NCBI RefSeq assembly: GCF_963677155.1
Contig: NZ_OY781884.1
Location: 558,001 to 622,000, forward strand
DNA from: an uncultured Draconibacterium sp.
Lineage (GTDB): Bacteria > Bacteroidota > Bacteroidia > Bacteroidales > Prolixibacteraceae
Reading direction: 5' to 3'
DNA length: 64,000 bases
The translations under genes and the position numbers were made by a program. How positions within the stretch are numbered: position 1 is the first letter of the stretch; the number at the start of each line of letters is the position of its first letter. The notes under the pieces were generated by a model. It did not search any database, was not told the origin of the DNA, and saw only the letters and a list, made by a program, of their open reading frames with translations. Below, in pieces: positions 44,602-53,283 of this stretch.

Positions 44602-45828
44602 TTAATTATTCATATCGCTAAATAATTGTTGAAATAATTTTGCAGTAATACCCAAAAGACCTGAATGTCTCCAATTATTTGAGATTACAATTTTTGTATT
44701 TCCAGAGATTTGTTCCAGACAGTACTGATTTATCGATTGCTGAATAGAATTTAATACATATTGGTTTGCTTCTGAAACCAATCCTCCTAAAACGATAATA
44801 TCCGGATTTAATAACTGAATTGTATTTGACAATGCCTTTCCAAGTGCTTTAGCCACACCATTTAGTAACGAAATAGAAAGTTCATCGCCTAACTTTGCTG
44901 CGGATATAATATCCTGTACACGAATTTCTTCTTCGCGGTTTTTAAATTTTTCGGTGAGTTGGGAAATTCTGTTTTGCTCTACTGCCTCGCGGGCCCGGTT
45001 TATTAAAACATATGCTGAAATTTCTGTTTCTAAGCAACCTCGCTTTCCGCATATACAAAGGTCTCCATCTTCAACAAACTTTATATGCGAGAGTTCGCCA
45101 GCAAAACCGCTACCACCGTTATACAATTTACCATTAAGCACCATACCTAAACCAACTCCCCAGTTCCAATTTATAATCATGGCATTTCTATAGCCTTTGG
45201 CTTCTCCAAATACAAACTCGCCATAAGCCTCCATCCGGGCATCGTTGTTGATATAAACGATCTTGTTAAATCTTGCACTTAACCTTTCGGCAACGTTTCT
45301 GTAAGCTTCCTTTTTTATCGTATAATTTATTCCCTCCTTCGAATCAACCAAACCAGGCATTGCAATTCCAACTGCATATACATTGTTAAAATCAATTCCA
45401 TTATCTTCTATAACCTGTCTTGATTCTGCATACAGCTTATCTACCAGATCATCATCATCAATTGAAGTTTGAATTACAACAACAGGCGCCACAAGCTCAT
45501 TATGCGAGTTATATACTCCAATCTTCCCCCTAAACCGTCCTAACTCACACGAAATAACAAAAATGCTGTCGCGCTTTAAGCCAAATAAAGTAGGGCGTCG
45601 TCCACCTTTCGACTCGCCGCTACCACGCACTTCTACCAGCTTACTCTCTCCAAGATCTTTTAATAAAGAAATGGCAGTAGGTAAACTTACGCCTATTTGT
45701 TTGGAAAGAAATGTTGCTGAAAGTGTGTCGTTTTCATATAAAAGACTTAGAATCTTCTTCTTCCTTCGATAATTTTTTAAGGCATTTCCGGTAAGGTTTT
45801 TACCATCTATATTTTCAAGAAGGATCAT
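44602..45828 (-). CDS. ROK-family transcriptional regulator
   Basis: A NagC/Mlc-like sugar-responsive repressor of 408 residues from the ATG at 45828; a TTG further up is less likely. The N-terminal winged helix (about 20-75; SATFLSKQIGVSLPTAISLL) is followed by a ROK sugar-binding domain with GIAMPGLVDS and the zinc motif CICGKRGCLE near 260. It sits directly upstream of SusC/SusD and likely controls them in response to a sugar. A 25-bp palindrome at 46037-46061 in the divergent region is a candidate operator. Confidence 0.9.
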   Translation of the reverse strand: MILLENIDGKNLTGNALKNYRRKKKILSLLYENDTLSATFLSKQIGVSLPTAISLLKDLGESKLVEVRGSGESKGGRRPTLFGLKRDSIFVISCELGRFRGKIGVYNSHNELVAPVVVIQTSIDDDDLVDKLYAESRQVIEDNGIDFNNVYAVGIAMPGLVDSKEGINYTIKKEAYRNVAERLSARFNKIVYINNDARMEAYGEFVFGEAKGYRNAMIINWNWGVGLGMVLNGKLYNGGSGFAGELSHIKFVEDGDLCICGKRGCLETEISAYVLINRAREAVEQNRISQLTEKFKNREEEIRVQDIISAAKLGDELSISLLNGVAKALGKALSNTIQLLNPDIIVLGGLVSEANQYVLNSIQQSINQYCLEQISGNTKIVISNNWRHSGLLGITAKLFQQLFSDMNN

Positions 45829-45970
45829 TTTAGAATAGTATAGTTTATTATGCGTTTGCAATTTAAAGAAATTTTTAAGTCAAATGCAAATGTTTGTTAA
45901 TTTTTTTAATAAGGTGGTGGTATTTACAGAAATCTTTCTAACGAAAGAGTCAATAAATAAAGCAATCACG

Positions 45971-45978
45971 TACTTTTG
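45971..45978 (+). promoter_or_regulatory. Candidate -7 box for the POTRA-barrel gene
   Basis: TACTTTTG matches TAnnTTTG exactly, 139 bp before the GTG start. If used, the leader would contain the palindrome at 46037. No convincing -33 element was found. Confidence 0.35.
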
Positions 45979-46036
45979 AAATTGAGCTCTCACTAGTATC
46001 AGTATTCACTAAAGTGTGTTTAACGTTAATTAACAG

Positions 46037-46061
46037 TATTATTTAAAGACTTTAAATAATA
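46037..46061. promoter_or_regulatory. Perfect 25-bp palindrome in the ROK/POTRA-barrel divergent region
   Basis: Two 12-bp arms (TATTATTTAAAG and its complement) flank a single central A. It is AT-only apart from one G and one C, so it is a poor terminator and more likely a protein-binding site. It is 209 bp from the ROK start and 56 bp from the divergent GTG. Confidence 0.5.
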
Positions 46062-46116
46062 AAGTTCTTATTTTCAAAAAAACTTATTCATTTGCTGAAG
46101 TAAAAAAAGGGGAACG

Positions 46117-47964
46117 GTGAAGTTGAAAGCGTTTATAGTAATTTGTTTTATACTGTTGGCACTAGTGGCCAGCACAACAGTTAACGCGCAAACACCTCCG
46201 CTTGATACTTCGAAAGTGATAAAAACACCCAACCTACAACAAGAACATTTTTACGACAGTTTGGAAAACCGGGCCAACCGCCGCAAACTTACCGGCTGGC
46301 TTTACGATGCAATAATTACCCCTCCGCATCCTTACATTGATAAAAAGGCACTTGCCCTTGACTACTTTCAAGACTATAAAGACAAAATTATTGCCGAAAT
46401 AAAGATTACCGCGCTTGATGTTTTTGGACCGACCTGCACCGATACTACAAAAAAAGCCGATTATTGGATTGAGCGTACTGCCAATAAAATTCATACAAAA
46501 TCGAACCTGAAAACCATCCGCAAATTATTGCTTTTTAAAATCGGCGATGAGCTTAAACCGGAGCTGATGTACGAAAACGAAAGGATCATAAGGGATCTAC
46601 CTTATATTAAAGATGTACGGATTTATGTAGAGCAGGATTCCATTTATCCCGGGTTGGTAAATGTTTTGGTTTTAACTAAAGACCGTTTTTCGTTTGGGGT
46701 TTCAGGAGGTGTAAATGGGACCAGCTCTGGCGATGTAGAGATATACAACCGTAACATATTTGGTGTTGGGCACGAGGTATCGGTAAAGTTTGTTGGCCAT
46801 GTTGAGCAGGAACCTTACCTGGGTATTGAAACCTTTTACAATATAAAGAACATAGCCGGCCGATTTCTCGACATTCGCCTGGGGTATTTAAATACCTACC
46901 GGCGAGAGGGCTTTGTAACCGAGGTAACGAAACCTTTTATTACACAAAATATAAAGTGGGGTTACGGTGGTTATTCGGCACGCATGATCCGCACCGACCG
47001 AATTACAGATAACGACCCCGTACAAGTGGATGAACCTATGAATCTTTCGGTGAATTACCTTTGGGGCGGCCGAAGTTTTAATATCAGTCCGCATCGTGAG
47101 AATATTACCGAACTGGTTTTATCAACCGGGATAAATAACTGGAACTATTTTGACGACCCGGTAGTGGCTCGCGAAAACAGTCACTTCTTTTCCAACCACA
47201 CGCTGTACATGGCGAGTCTTACTATTTCGCAACGGCGGTACATTCAGGACCAGTTAATTTATGGTTACGGAATTACCGAGGATATTCCCGAAGGTTTTAA
47301 AAACGAATTTATTTATGGCTACGATGCGAATGAATTTGGCGACCGCCACTACCTGCATTTTTTAACATCGAATGGCAATTTGCTACTTTGCAAGCGTGGA
47401 TACCTGTTTACAACTGCCGGATTTAGCGGGTATTTAAATGATGGGCATTTAGAAGAAGGAATGATTTACAGTAATGTAAACTTTATTTCAAAACTGCATA
47501 CTGCCGGGAAAAAGCGCGTTCGTACATTTGCCGATCTGAATTACACCATTGGTGTGCGACGTTTTGATATTGAACATTTAACTCTGGGAAAACGCGATAA
47601 TATTCGTGACTTTAGCAGCGACATTGCTATTGGCAAACAGCGTTTAAACTTAAAGCTGGAACATGTTGTATTTCTGCCGGCGCAGTTTTACAAATTTAGC
47701 ATGGCTATTTTTGGTTTCGCCGATCTTGGTATTATTGGCTCAAACCGGAAACTTATTTTTAAACAGGATTACTACAGTGGTATTGGGCTTGGCATTCGTT
47801 TACACAACGAAAACCTTGTATTTGAAACATTCCGGCTGCGTTTGGCCTTCTATCCTTTCCATCCGGCTGATATGGGCTTTATTGGCTTCTCGCTCGACGA
47901 GCAATCGAAAAGACGTTTTATTTCGTTTGAACCTACAGGGCCTGTACCTATGATTTTTGAGTAA
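46117..47964 (+). CDS. Outer membrane barrel protein with a POTRA-like domain
   Basis: A 615-residue protein with a signal peptide ending TVNAQ. About 90-180 looks like a POTRA (KLLLFKIGDELKPELMYENE, YIKDVRIYV), followed by a surface-antigen-type barrel starting FSFGVSGGVNG. The start is GTG with a GGGG ribosome-binding site 4 nt ahead; no in-frame ATG exists before the signal peptide. The family includes Omp85-related transporters and lipid handlers; role unknown. Monocistronic, divergent from the ROK gene. Confidence 0.8.
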   Translation: MKLKAFIVICFILLALVASTTVNAQTPPLDTSKVIKTPNLQQEHFYDSLENRANRRKLTGWLYDAIITPPHPYIDKKALALDYFQDYKDKIIAEIKITALDVFGPTCTDTTKKADYWIERTANKIHTKSNLKTIRKLLLFKIGDELKPELMYENERIIRDLPYIKDVRIYVEQDSIYPGLVNVLVLTKDRFSFGVSGGVNGTSSGDVEIYNRNIFGVGHEVSVKFVGHVEQEPYLGIETFYNIKNIAGRFLDIRLGYLNTYRREGFVTEVTKPFITQNIKWGYGGYSARMIRTDRITDNDPVQVDEPMNLSVNYLWGGRSFNISPHRENITELVLSTGINNWNYFDDPVVARENSHFFSNHTLYMASLTISQRRYIQDQLIYGYGITEDIPEGFKNEFIYGYDANEFGDRHYLHFLTSNGNLLLCKRGYLFTTAGFSGYLNDGHLEEGMIYSNVNFISKLHTAGKKRVRTFADLNYTIGVRRFDIEHLTLGKRDNIRDFSSDIAIGKQRLNLKLEHVVFLPAQFYKFSMAIFGFADLGIIGSNRKLIFKQDYYSGIGLGIRLHNENLVFETFRLRLAFYPFHPADMGFIGFSLDEQSKRRFISFEPTGPVPMIFE

Positions 47965-48161
47965 TCTATTCTTTTATTGAAGCTTCTTCTCTTCTACAAG
48001 ATCCGGTTATAGACTTCTCTTTTCTCCCCTTTCCCCTATCGTTTTTCGTTATAGCTGGCAACTATTGCCCTGTTCTACACCATTTATGCGTTATAATGCT
48101 TCGTTTTTCTTGTTTTTGGCATACCATAAGCCTATTTGCCCGATGCACATACTCTTTTGCA
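47965..48161. other. Spacer after the POTRA-barrel gene
   Basis: C/T-rich on + with no clear stem-loop and no ORF I would support. With the tandem repeat that follows it makes a 544-bp non-genic stretch between convergent genes. Confidence 0.4.
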
Positions 48162-48490
48162 TGTTACTGTTCGTCTTTTGAACTTTTCAGTTCCTTTATC
48201 GAATGTTGTAGTTCCTCTTTCGAAAGTGTAAGTCGCTTTTTTGATAAATCACTTTACTCTTTCGATTGTGTAAGTTGTTCTTTTGTATATGTAAGTTACT
48301 CTTTCGATTGTGTAAGTTGTTCTTTTGTATATGTAAGTTGCTCTTTCGATTGTGTAAGTTGCTCTTTTGTATATGTAAGTTGCTCTTTCTATAATTCACA
48401 TCGCCTTATAGAAAGTTTACATTGCTCTTTTGATAAATCACATTGTCTTATAGAAAGATAACATTGCGTATTTGCTAAATGCGGATTGTC
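48162..48490. repeat. 21-bp tandem repeat, about 15 degenerate units
   Basis: Units such as TTGCTCTTTCGATTGTGTAAG alternate with TTGTTCTTTTGTATATGTAAG; six central units (48268-48393) are nearly identical in pairs, flanks are diverged. On the minus strand one frame encodes heptads (EQLTQSK, EQLTYTK) fitting a coiled coil, but it has at least three stop codons. That frame is continuous with the MBOAT frame beyond its stop at 48509. Open frames across the array on either strand are a by-product of a unit divisible by three. Confidence 0.85.
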
Positions 48491-48508
48491 TTTTGAATAA
48501 ATATTCTC

Positions 48509-50197
48509 TTAGAACTGGAAATAAATAAACGGTTGCATATCAGCCGAAACGGATTGGTAAACGATAATTACCACAACAGCCGATATAGCTGCCTTTACCC
48601 ACATGGGCGATTCGATGAACCAGTTTTTTGCCCGGTCCTTCAAATCATAACTCAGCCAGTGCGTTACAAAACCAAACAACATCATCAGGAAAACCCATTT
48701 GTAGGCTACTACTACTTCAGGAATCATCGAAAGCTTAAAGTCGGTAGCAATTTGATGCAGCATTCCGCGAACAACATCCATCGATTCGGAACGGAAAAAC
48801 ACACGTGTAAAGGTGATGAAAGTAAATGTTATGGCAATCTTCCAGATATTTATCATCCAGTTGCTGCGTTTTTCCCACGGGCTTATTCTTCTCCAGAATT
48901 TATAAATCACCAATCCTACACCGTTTAGTCCTCCCCAAATAATAAACTGCCACGATGCGCCGTGCCACAGTCCTCCGAGCAACATGGTAAGCATCAGGTT
49001 AATATTGGTATTAATGTGCCTTTTTACATTGGGGAAGAAATGCGCCAGTAAAGCAAATAACAACACAAGGGCTGCAAATATCGGTACCAAAATCAGCTTT
49101 CCGGCCAAAAGGACAACGATTGCCAGAATAATACCCAGGCTGATATAACTAAACACCGAGCCTTCGCGGTTTCCACCAATGGGGATATACAAATAATCTT
49201 TCAGCCACGACGAAAGCGACATGTGCCAGCGTTTCCAGAATTCGGCAACACTTTTTGCCTTATAGGGCGAATTAAAGTTTTGCGGCAAGCGATAGCCCAT
49301 TAACAGCGCCACTCCGATTGCAATGTCGGTATACCCCGAAAAATCGACATAAACCTGCAATGAGTAGCCAAATAATGCCATCAGGTTTTCGAATCCCGAA
49401 TGCGTAACAGGATCGGAAAAAACACGATCGACAAAGTTTACGGCAATGTAATCGCCAATAAATATTTTCTTAATCAATCCCTTCAGAATAATAAAAATAG
49501 CCCAGCCAAATTCTTCTTTCGAAAGGCGGTAATCTTCGTATATCTGCTTTACAAAACCCGATGCACGAACAATGGGGCCGGCAACCAGCTGCGGGAAAAA
49601 CGATACATAAAAACCAAAATCGATTAAGTTATTTACGGGTTTAGTTTCGCCGCGGTACACATCAACCGAGTAACTAATGGTTTGAAATGTGAAGAACGAG
49701 ATACCAACCGGCAACAAAATCTGGTTCACCTCGAAATGTGTTCCGGTTGCTGCGTTAGCCCATAAAGCCAAATGATTAATCACATGCAAATCGGTGCCCA
49801 GCATTATATTAATACTGTCGACAAAGAAGTAAGCATATTTAAAATAGGCCAGCAGGGTGAGGTTAATTATAACACTTGCCGCAATCAGCAGTTTCCGGGT
49901 CAACTCATTTTTCGATTTGTAAATTCCTTTGCCAATAAAAAAATCGACGAGCGTACTGAATAACAAAATAAAGAAAAAGAATCCACTGGATTTGTAGTAG
50001 AAAAACAAACTTACCAGGAACAAATATCCGGCGCGAACACTTCGGTTTTTATTTTTGTAAACGAAAGAATAACCGGCCAGCACAAAAGCAAAAAACGCCC
50101 AAAAGAAAAAGCGTGTAAATATTAGCGGCGCCGTTTTATCGTACAGAAAAATATTCCGTAGCAGTTCTTTTATTTCTATTTGTTGTAGTAAATCCAA
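48509..50197 (-). CDS. MBOAT-family O-acyltransferase (AlgI-like)
   Basis: Multi-pass inner-membrane protein of 562 residues that moves acyl groups, usually acetyl, across the membrane to an extracellular polymer. Family motifs: FWKRWHMSLSSWLKDYLYIP near 315-335 and the catalytic His in LGGLWHGASW near 400. About ten hydrophobic segments span the chain. It is the last gene of a four-gene operon, 33 nt after an SGNH hydrolase; such MBOAT-SGNH pairs make alginate, peptidoglycan or exopolysaccharide O-acetylation machines. The acceptor is unknown; LysM in the operon favours peptidoglycan. Confidence 0.93.
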   Translation of the reverse strand: MDLLQQIEIKELLRNIFLYDKTAPLIFTRFFFWAFFAFVLAGYSFVYKNKNRSVRAGYLFLVSLFFYYKSSGFFFFILLFSTLVDFFIGKGIYKSKNELTRKLLIAASVIINLTLLAYFKYAYFFVDSINIMLGTDLHVINHLALWANAATGTHFEVNQILLPVGISFFTFQTISYSVDVYRGETKPVNNLIDFGFYVSFFPQLVAGPIVRASGFVKQIYEDYRLSKEEFGWAIFIILKGLIKKIFIGDYIAVNFVDRVFSDPVTHSGFENLMALFGYSLQVYVDFSGYTDIAIGVALLMGYRLPQNFNSPYKAKSVAEFWKRWHMSLSSWLKDYLYIPIGGNREGSVFSYISLGIILAIVVLLAGKLILVPIFAALVLLFALLAHFFPNVKRHINTNINLMLTMLLGGLWHGASWQFIIWGGLNGVGLVIYKFWRRISPWEKRSNWMINIWKIAITFTFITFTRVFFRSESMDVVRGMLHQIATDFKLSMIPEVVVAYKWVFLMMLFGFVTHWLSYDLKDRAKNWFIESPMWVKAAISAVVVIIVYQSVSADMQPFIYFQF

Positions 50198-50230
50198 GCA
50201 GTTCTAGTTTATTCTCCTTAATGTGGAGAT

Positions 50231-51817
50231 TTATTTATTATTGCTACCCCCCGACATCCGCCAGTGTTTCTCCGAAACCACCGGCTCTTGTCGTCCCCCT
50301 ACTTGTAGGGGGACAGTTGAGGCCAGCGACTCCGTTGTACGGAGTGTGGCCGAAACGGGGGGTACACTTTGCTTATTAATAGTAAGTTCCTTTTTATTCA
50401 GAATGTAATTCTCAAAATCTTTCATCAGCGCACCAAAAAATAAATCGGCGATCATTAAATAACCTTCGCGGGTAAAATGAATTTTATCGCTTCGTGCCAG
50501 GCCGTTTTTTTGCCACAGTACAATGGAATTTAAACCTCCCATTACCGAAAACATATCCCACACACCCGCATTGTATTTTTTGGCCATTTTAAACATACTG
50601 TCTTTCACCTTTTCGCCATTTTTGTTTACGTAGCAGCGATACAGGTAACTGTCGTTGTTGGTAGTAAACACAATTAACGCATTGGGCGCAGCGGCTTTTA
50701 TTTTGGTGATAAGCTGATCGTAATGATCCTCGAAACGAGCCTGCGAAAAACGTCGTCCGTAGGCATCGTTAATTCCCAGTCCGAGAATTACCAAATCAGG
50801 ATTAAGTTCGGCCAGTTGCTCTGTAAAAAGCTGGCAACGCAAAAATGCCGGAACATGGGCCCCGTTTACGCCAATACTGTGATACATTATGCCGTTTGGA
50901 TTCGATTCGGTAGTCATTCCCAGCAAAGTAAAATTACCTTTCGAATTGTAATCTTTCTCCAGTGTAATTTTCAGACTATCTACCCACTCATTTAGTTCAA
51001 AATCAGTATAACCGTCGGCTTTTACCTTGTTTTTCACTAAATCCGAATCAATATTGATCGTGTAGTTTTTGGCTGTATTCTCGTAGTAAATTCTCAGCTT
51101 GTTAAAACTGTAATCCAGTTCGTTTTCTTTTTCCAATAGAATAGTTAGCTCCGCTTTTGGCGACGATGTTGTTGCAGAAATGCCTCCCACTCCGAGCGTT
51201 CCGCTTTTCCGGCCTTCAACATTCCGGAACGTTTTCCAATAACCGTTGTAACGAATGTAATAACCAAAAGGCGAATTCGTTCGTGCGATGCGGTATGGAA
51301 ACATAAATCCCCAACCGGCATTCATTTCGCCGTTAAGCTGCTGAAAACGGTTGCGCATTTGCCCCGAAAACGTACCCGCCTGAATGTGTGAGCCGCCAAT
51401 TTGAACAATATTTACACGTCCTTCGCCGGTGTTTACCAGTTGTTCCAGTTTTGAATAAAATCGTTCAGCATTTGTCCGGTTTCCGGGGTAATGCATTTCG
51501 TTGCGGTCGTAACGTACAAAGTTGTATTGGTTAACGTGGTAGAAGTAGCTGTTTTCCTGCGCGGAAACGGATGTGCCGTGCAGCATGACGAAGCTAAGAA
51601 GTAGCAAAGACAAGCCTCGAACCTTTACCGATTGCACTAAGATTGATGGAGATTGAATTAGATTGAATAGAGATTGAGTTACAAGATTGCGTAACTGCTT
51701 GAAACTTGTAACTTGAAACTTGTAACTTTTCTCTAACAGATCTCTCACTGTGTTCGAGATGACATTGAGCTCGAAACTCATAGCTAGTAGCTCGGTACTT
51801 TTTATTTTCTTCGCCAT
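50231..51817 (-). CDS. SGNH/GDSL hydrolase with repeat-derived ends
   Basis: Predicted periplasmic acyl-transfer or esterase partner of the MBOAT. The ATG at 51817 overlaps the preceding stop by one base, giving 528 residues. A signal peptide lies unusually deep at about 64-87 (LSLLLLSFVMLHGTSVSAQ). SGNH blocks: GGSHIQAG, LGLGINDAY and DKIHFTREGY. Residues 7-63 and about 485-524 are translated from sequence that looks like intergenic repeats, described separately. The true start may instead be the GTG near residue 61, which would place the signal peptide normally. The first SGNH block has Ser in GGSH rather than GDS. Confidence 0.85.
   Translation of the reverse strand: MAKKIKSTELLAMSFELNVISNTVRDLLEKSYKFQVTSFKQLRNLVTQSLFNLIQSPSILVQSVKVRGLSLLLLSFVMLHGTSVSAQENSYFYHVNQYNFVRYDRNEMHYPGNRTNAERFYSKLEQLVNTGEGRVNIVQIGGSHIQAGTFSGQMRNRFQQLNGEMNAGWGFMFPYRIARTNSPFGYYIRYNGYWKTFRNVEGRKSGTLGVGGISATTSSPKAELTILLEKENELDYSFNKLRIYYENTAKNYTINIDSDLVKNKVKADGYTDFELNEWVDSLKITLEKDYNSKGNFTLLGMTTESNPNGIMYHSIGVNGAHVPAFLRCQLFTEQLAELNPDLVILGLGINDAYGRRFSQARFEDHYDQLITKIKAAAPNALIVFTTNNDSYLYRCYVNKNGEKVKDSMFKMAKKYNAGVWDMFSVMGGLNSIVLWQKNGLARSDKIHFTREGYLMIADLFFGALMKDFENYILNKKELTINKQSVPPVSATLRTTESLASTVPLQVGGRQEPVVSEKHWRMSGGSNNK
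50245..50364. repeat. GC-rich structured repeat inside the 3' end of the SGNH gene
   Basis: Outer arms TACCCCCCG (50245-50253) and CGGGGGGTA (50356-50364) enclose GTCCCCCTAC/GTAGGGGGAC (50293-50314) and ACTCCGT/ACGGAGT (50329-50345). The GC content stands out from its surroundings. It is read in frame as the last 40 residues of the hydrolase. Confidence 0.75.
51630..51797. repeat. Cluster of short repeats inside the 5' end of the SGNH gene
   Basis: GATTGA-containing 10-mers at about 51642-51690, two exact 14-bp copies CTTGAAACTTGTAA at 51698-51725, a REP-like motif (TCTCTCACTG...TCGAGATGAC) at 51738-51764, and a CTCGAAACTCATAGCTAG-type segment to 51797. All resemble intergenic repeats and none resembles SGNH coding sequence. 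Confidence 0.65.
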
Positions 51818-53283
51818 TACATCTCCTCCTCCAAATATTTGTTGTACTCCAGAATCAATGCATTGTAGAACATATTGGCTACCAAACGTGCTCCCCGTGC
51901 CGAGAAATGTACATAATCGGGGCGCGCCAGTTCGGGTTGCGCATTCACCCACGATGGCATACTGTTGTGTCCGCCCATCGCTTCGTACATATCCCAGTAA
52001 GCACAATTATTTTCGAGTGCCACTTGTTTCAGCTTTTCTACTACCTGCGGCAAATGTTTATACGTAATGTACTTATCCTTCACCTTTGTCGACATATCGC
52101 TTGGCCCGATTACCAGAATGGCAGCATCGGGACACAAGGACTGAATACGTTTTATCTGACTGCCAAACCAACGACCATAACGATCGATGGCTTTTTTATC
52201 TTTTATATATGGAATTACGTTACCGCCAAACTGCAGAATAAAGAATTCTGGATTCAGATCGTTGTACATTTTCAGACTGAGCTGATAATCGGCCTTGGTG
52301 AAAATAGTACCGGAACTGCCTCGCAGAGCAATGTTATCCATAATCACTCCTTTTTTCGAAGCCAGTTCAATGCCGTACACATCCGGGCCATCGTATCCCG
52401 AAAATTTTAGAGTAACGCTGCTTGTTGAATCAGGTAATTCGCATTCGAGCACCGCGTAAGTTGTATCGGCCAAAAGCGTATCGCTTAAAACGGTATCGCC
52501 TCGTGCAATTAACTGCACGGCAACCGGGCGTTTTGTATGCCCGTAAAACAAGCGCATATTTTCGTATTCGCGGGTGCGTTTGTAAGAGATATTTGATTTC
52601 GAGACATTCATCTCCGCCTCGTAAATTATCGAATCTTTAAACGGAATCGTGTCGCTGGCCAAAGGCGCATAACGCGAGAATGCCCCCATAACTCCGTAAC
52701 GACTGTGCTCCACCATTGAATCTACTTTGCCGTAGATAGGGTAACGTTTCCAGTTCTCCGAATTGTGTTGATTCGCACTAAAAACATAATCGTAAGGTTG
52801 CAAGGCCGGACGCAAACCAACGCCTGTTCCTCCAAATTTTACCTGTAGTTTGTTTCGCAGGAAAGAGGTGATGCGGTCGCCTTCAATCTGACTATCGCCG
52901 TAATGCATAATTCTTACCAGCGAATCCTTTTTCAAATGATCGAAAAAGCGGTACAGGTTCTCTTTGCCCAAATCGGTCATTTCAATACGGCGAACCGACT
53001 GCACCAACGTATCGTAATCTGCCCGGTGAATGACTTCAACCACCGTATCGCCGGCAATGGTATCCACTTCGATATCTACCAGCGAATCAATCTCAAACTG
53101 CTGAGCCAAAATCTCCGAAACGTCGGTATATTCCACATCATCTGCACCAAGCATTTCCGCAAAAGTAGGCATATGGAAGGTCATTTCACCCAGCTCTAAA
53201 CCATCGTCGGGCATTAGCCACATAGCGCCTGCCAGCAAAGCAATTACGCTCAAAGTAAATGTTAATGTCTGTAAGGGCTTCAT
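51817..53283 (-). CDS. SGNH/GDSL-family hydrolase, membrane-anchored
   Basis: A 488-residue protein with an N-terminal anchor (about 8-24) and an SGNH domain from about 115: HYGDSQIEGDRI (nucleophile Ser in GDS), ILQFGGNV (block III) and the Asp-His pair in PDYVHFSARG near 462. It probably takes acetyl from the MBOAT protein and modifies an envelope polymer, or removes it. Its ATG overlaps the LysM gene stop by 4 nt and its stop overlaps the next SGNH start by one, so translation of all three is coupled. The two SGNH proteins are similar only in motif layout. Confidence 0.9.
   Translation of the reverse strand: MKPLQTLTFTLSVIALLAGAMWLMPDDGLELGEMTFHMPTFAEMLGADDVEYTDVSEILAQQFEIDSLVDIEVDTIAGDTVVEVIHRADYDTLVQSVRRIEMTDLGKENLYRFFDHLKKDSLVRIMHYGDSQIEGDRITSFLRNKLQVKFGGTGVGLRPALQPYDYVFSANQHNSENWKRYPIYGKVDSMVEHSRYGVMGAFSRYAPLASDTIPFKDSIIYEAEMNVSKSNISYKRTREYENMRLFYGHTKRPVAVQLIARGDTVLSDTLLADTTYAVLECELPDSTSSVTLKFSGYDGPDVYGIELASKKGVIMDNIALRGSSGTIFTKADYQLSLKMYNDLNPEFFILQFGGNVIPYIKDKKAIDRYGRWFGSQIKRIQSLCPDAAILVIGPSDMSTKVKDKYITYKHLPQVVEKLKQVALENNCAYWDMYEAMGGHNSMPSWVNAQPELARPDYVHFSARGARLVANMFYNALILEYNKYLEEEM

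Noticed and set aside
48096-48461. 121-residue Cys/Phe/Ser-rich ORF across the tandem repeat
   Set aside because: An open frame is expected in any stop-free frame of a repeat whose unit is divisible by three; there is no start signal, and its start lies in non-repeat spacer without a ribosome-binding site.
48162-48490. CRISPR array
   Set aside because: The 21-bp units abut with no unique spacers, and no cas gene is present.
51818-52006. Longer N-terminus for the second SGNH hydrolase
   Set aside because: It lies wholly inside the coding sequence of the preceding SGNH gene in another frame; the ATG overlapping its stop is the sensible start.
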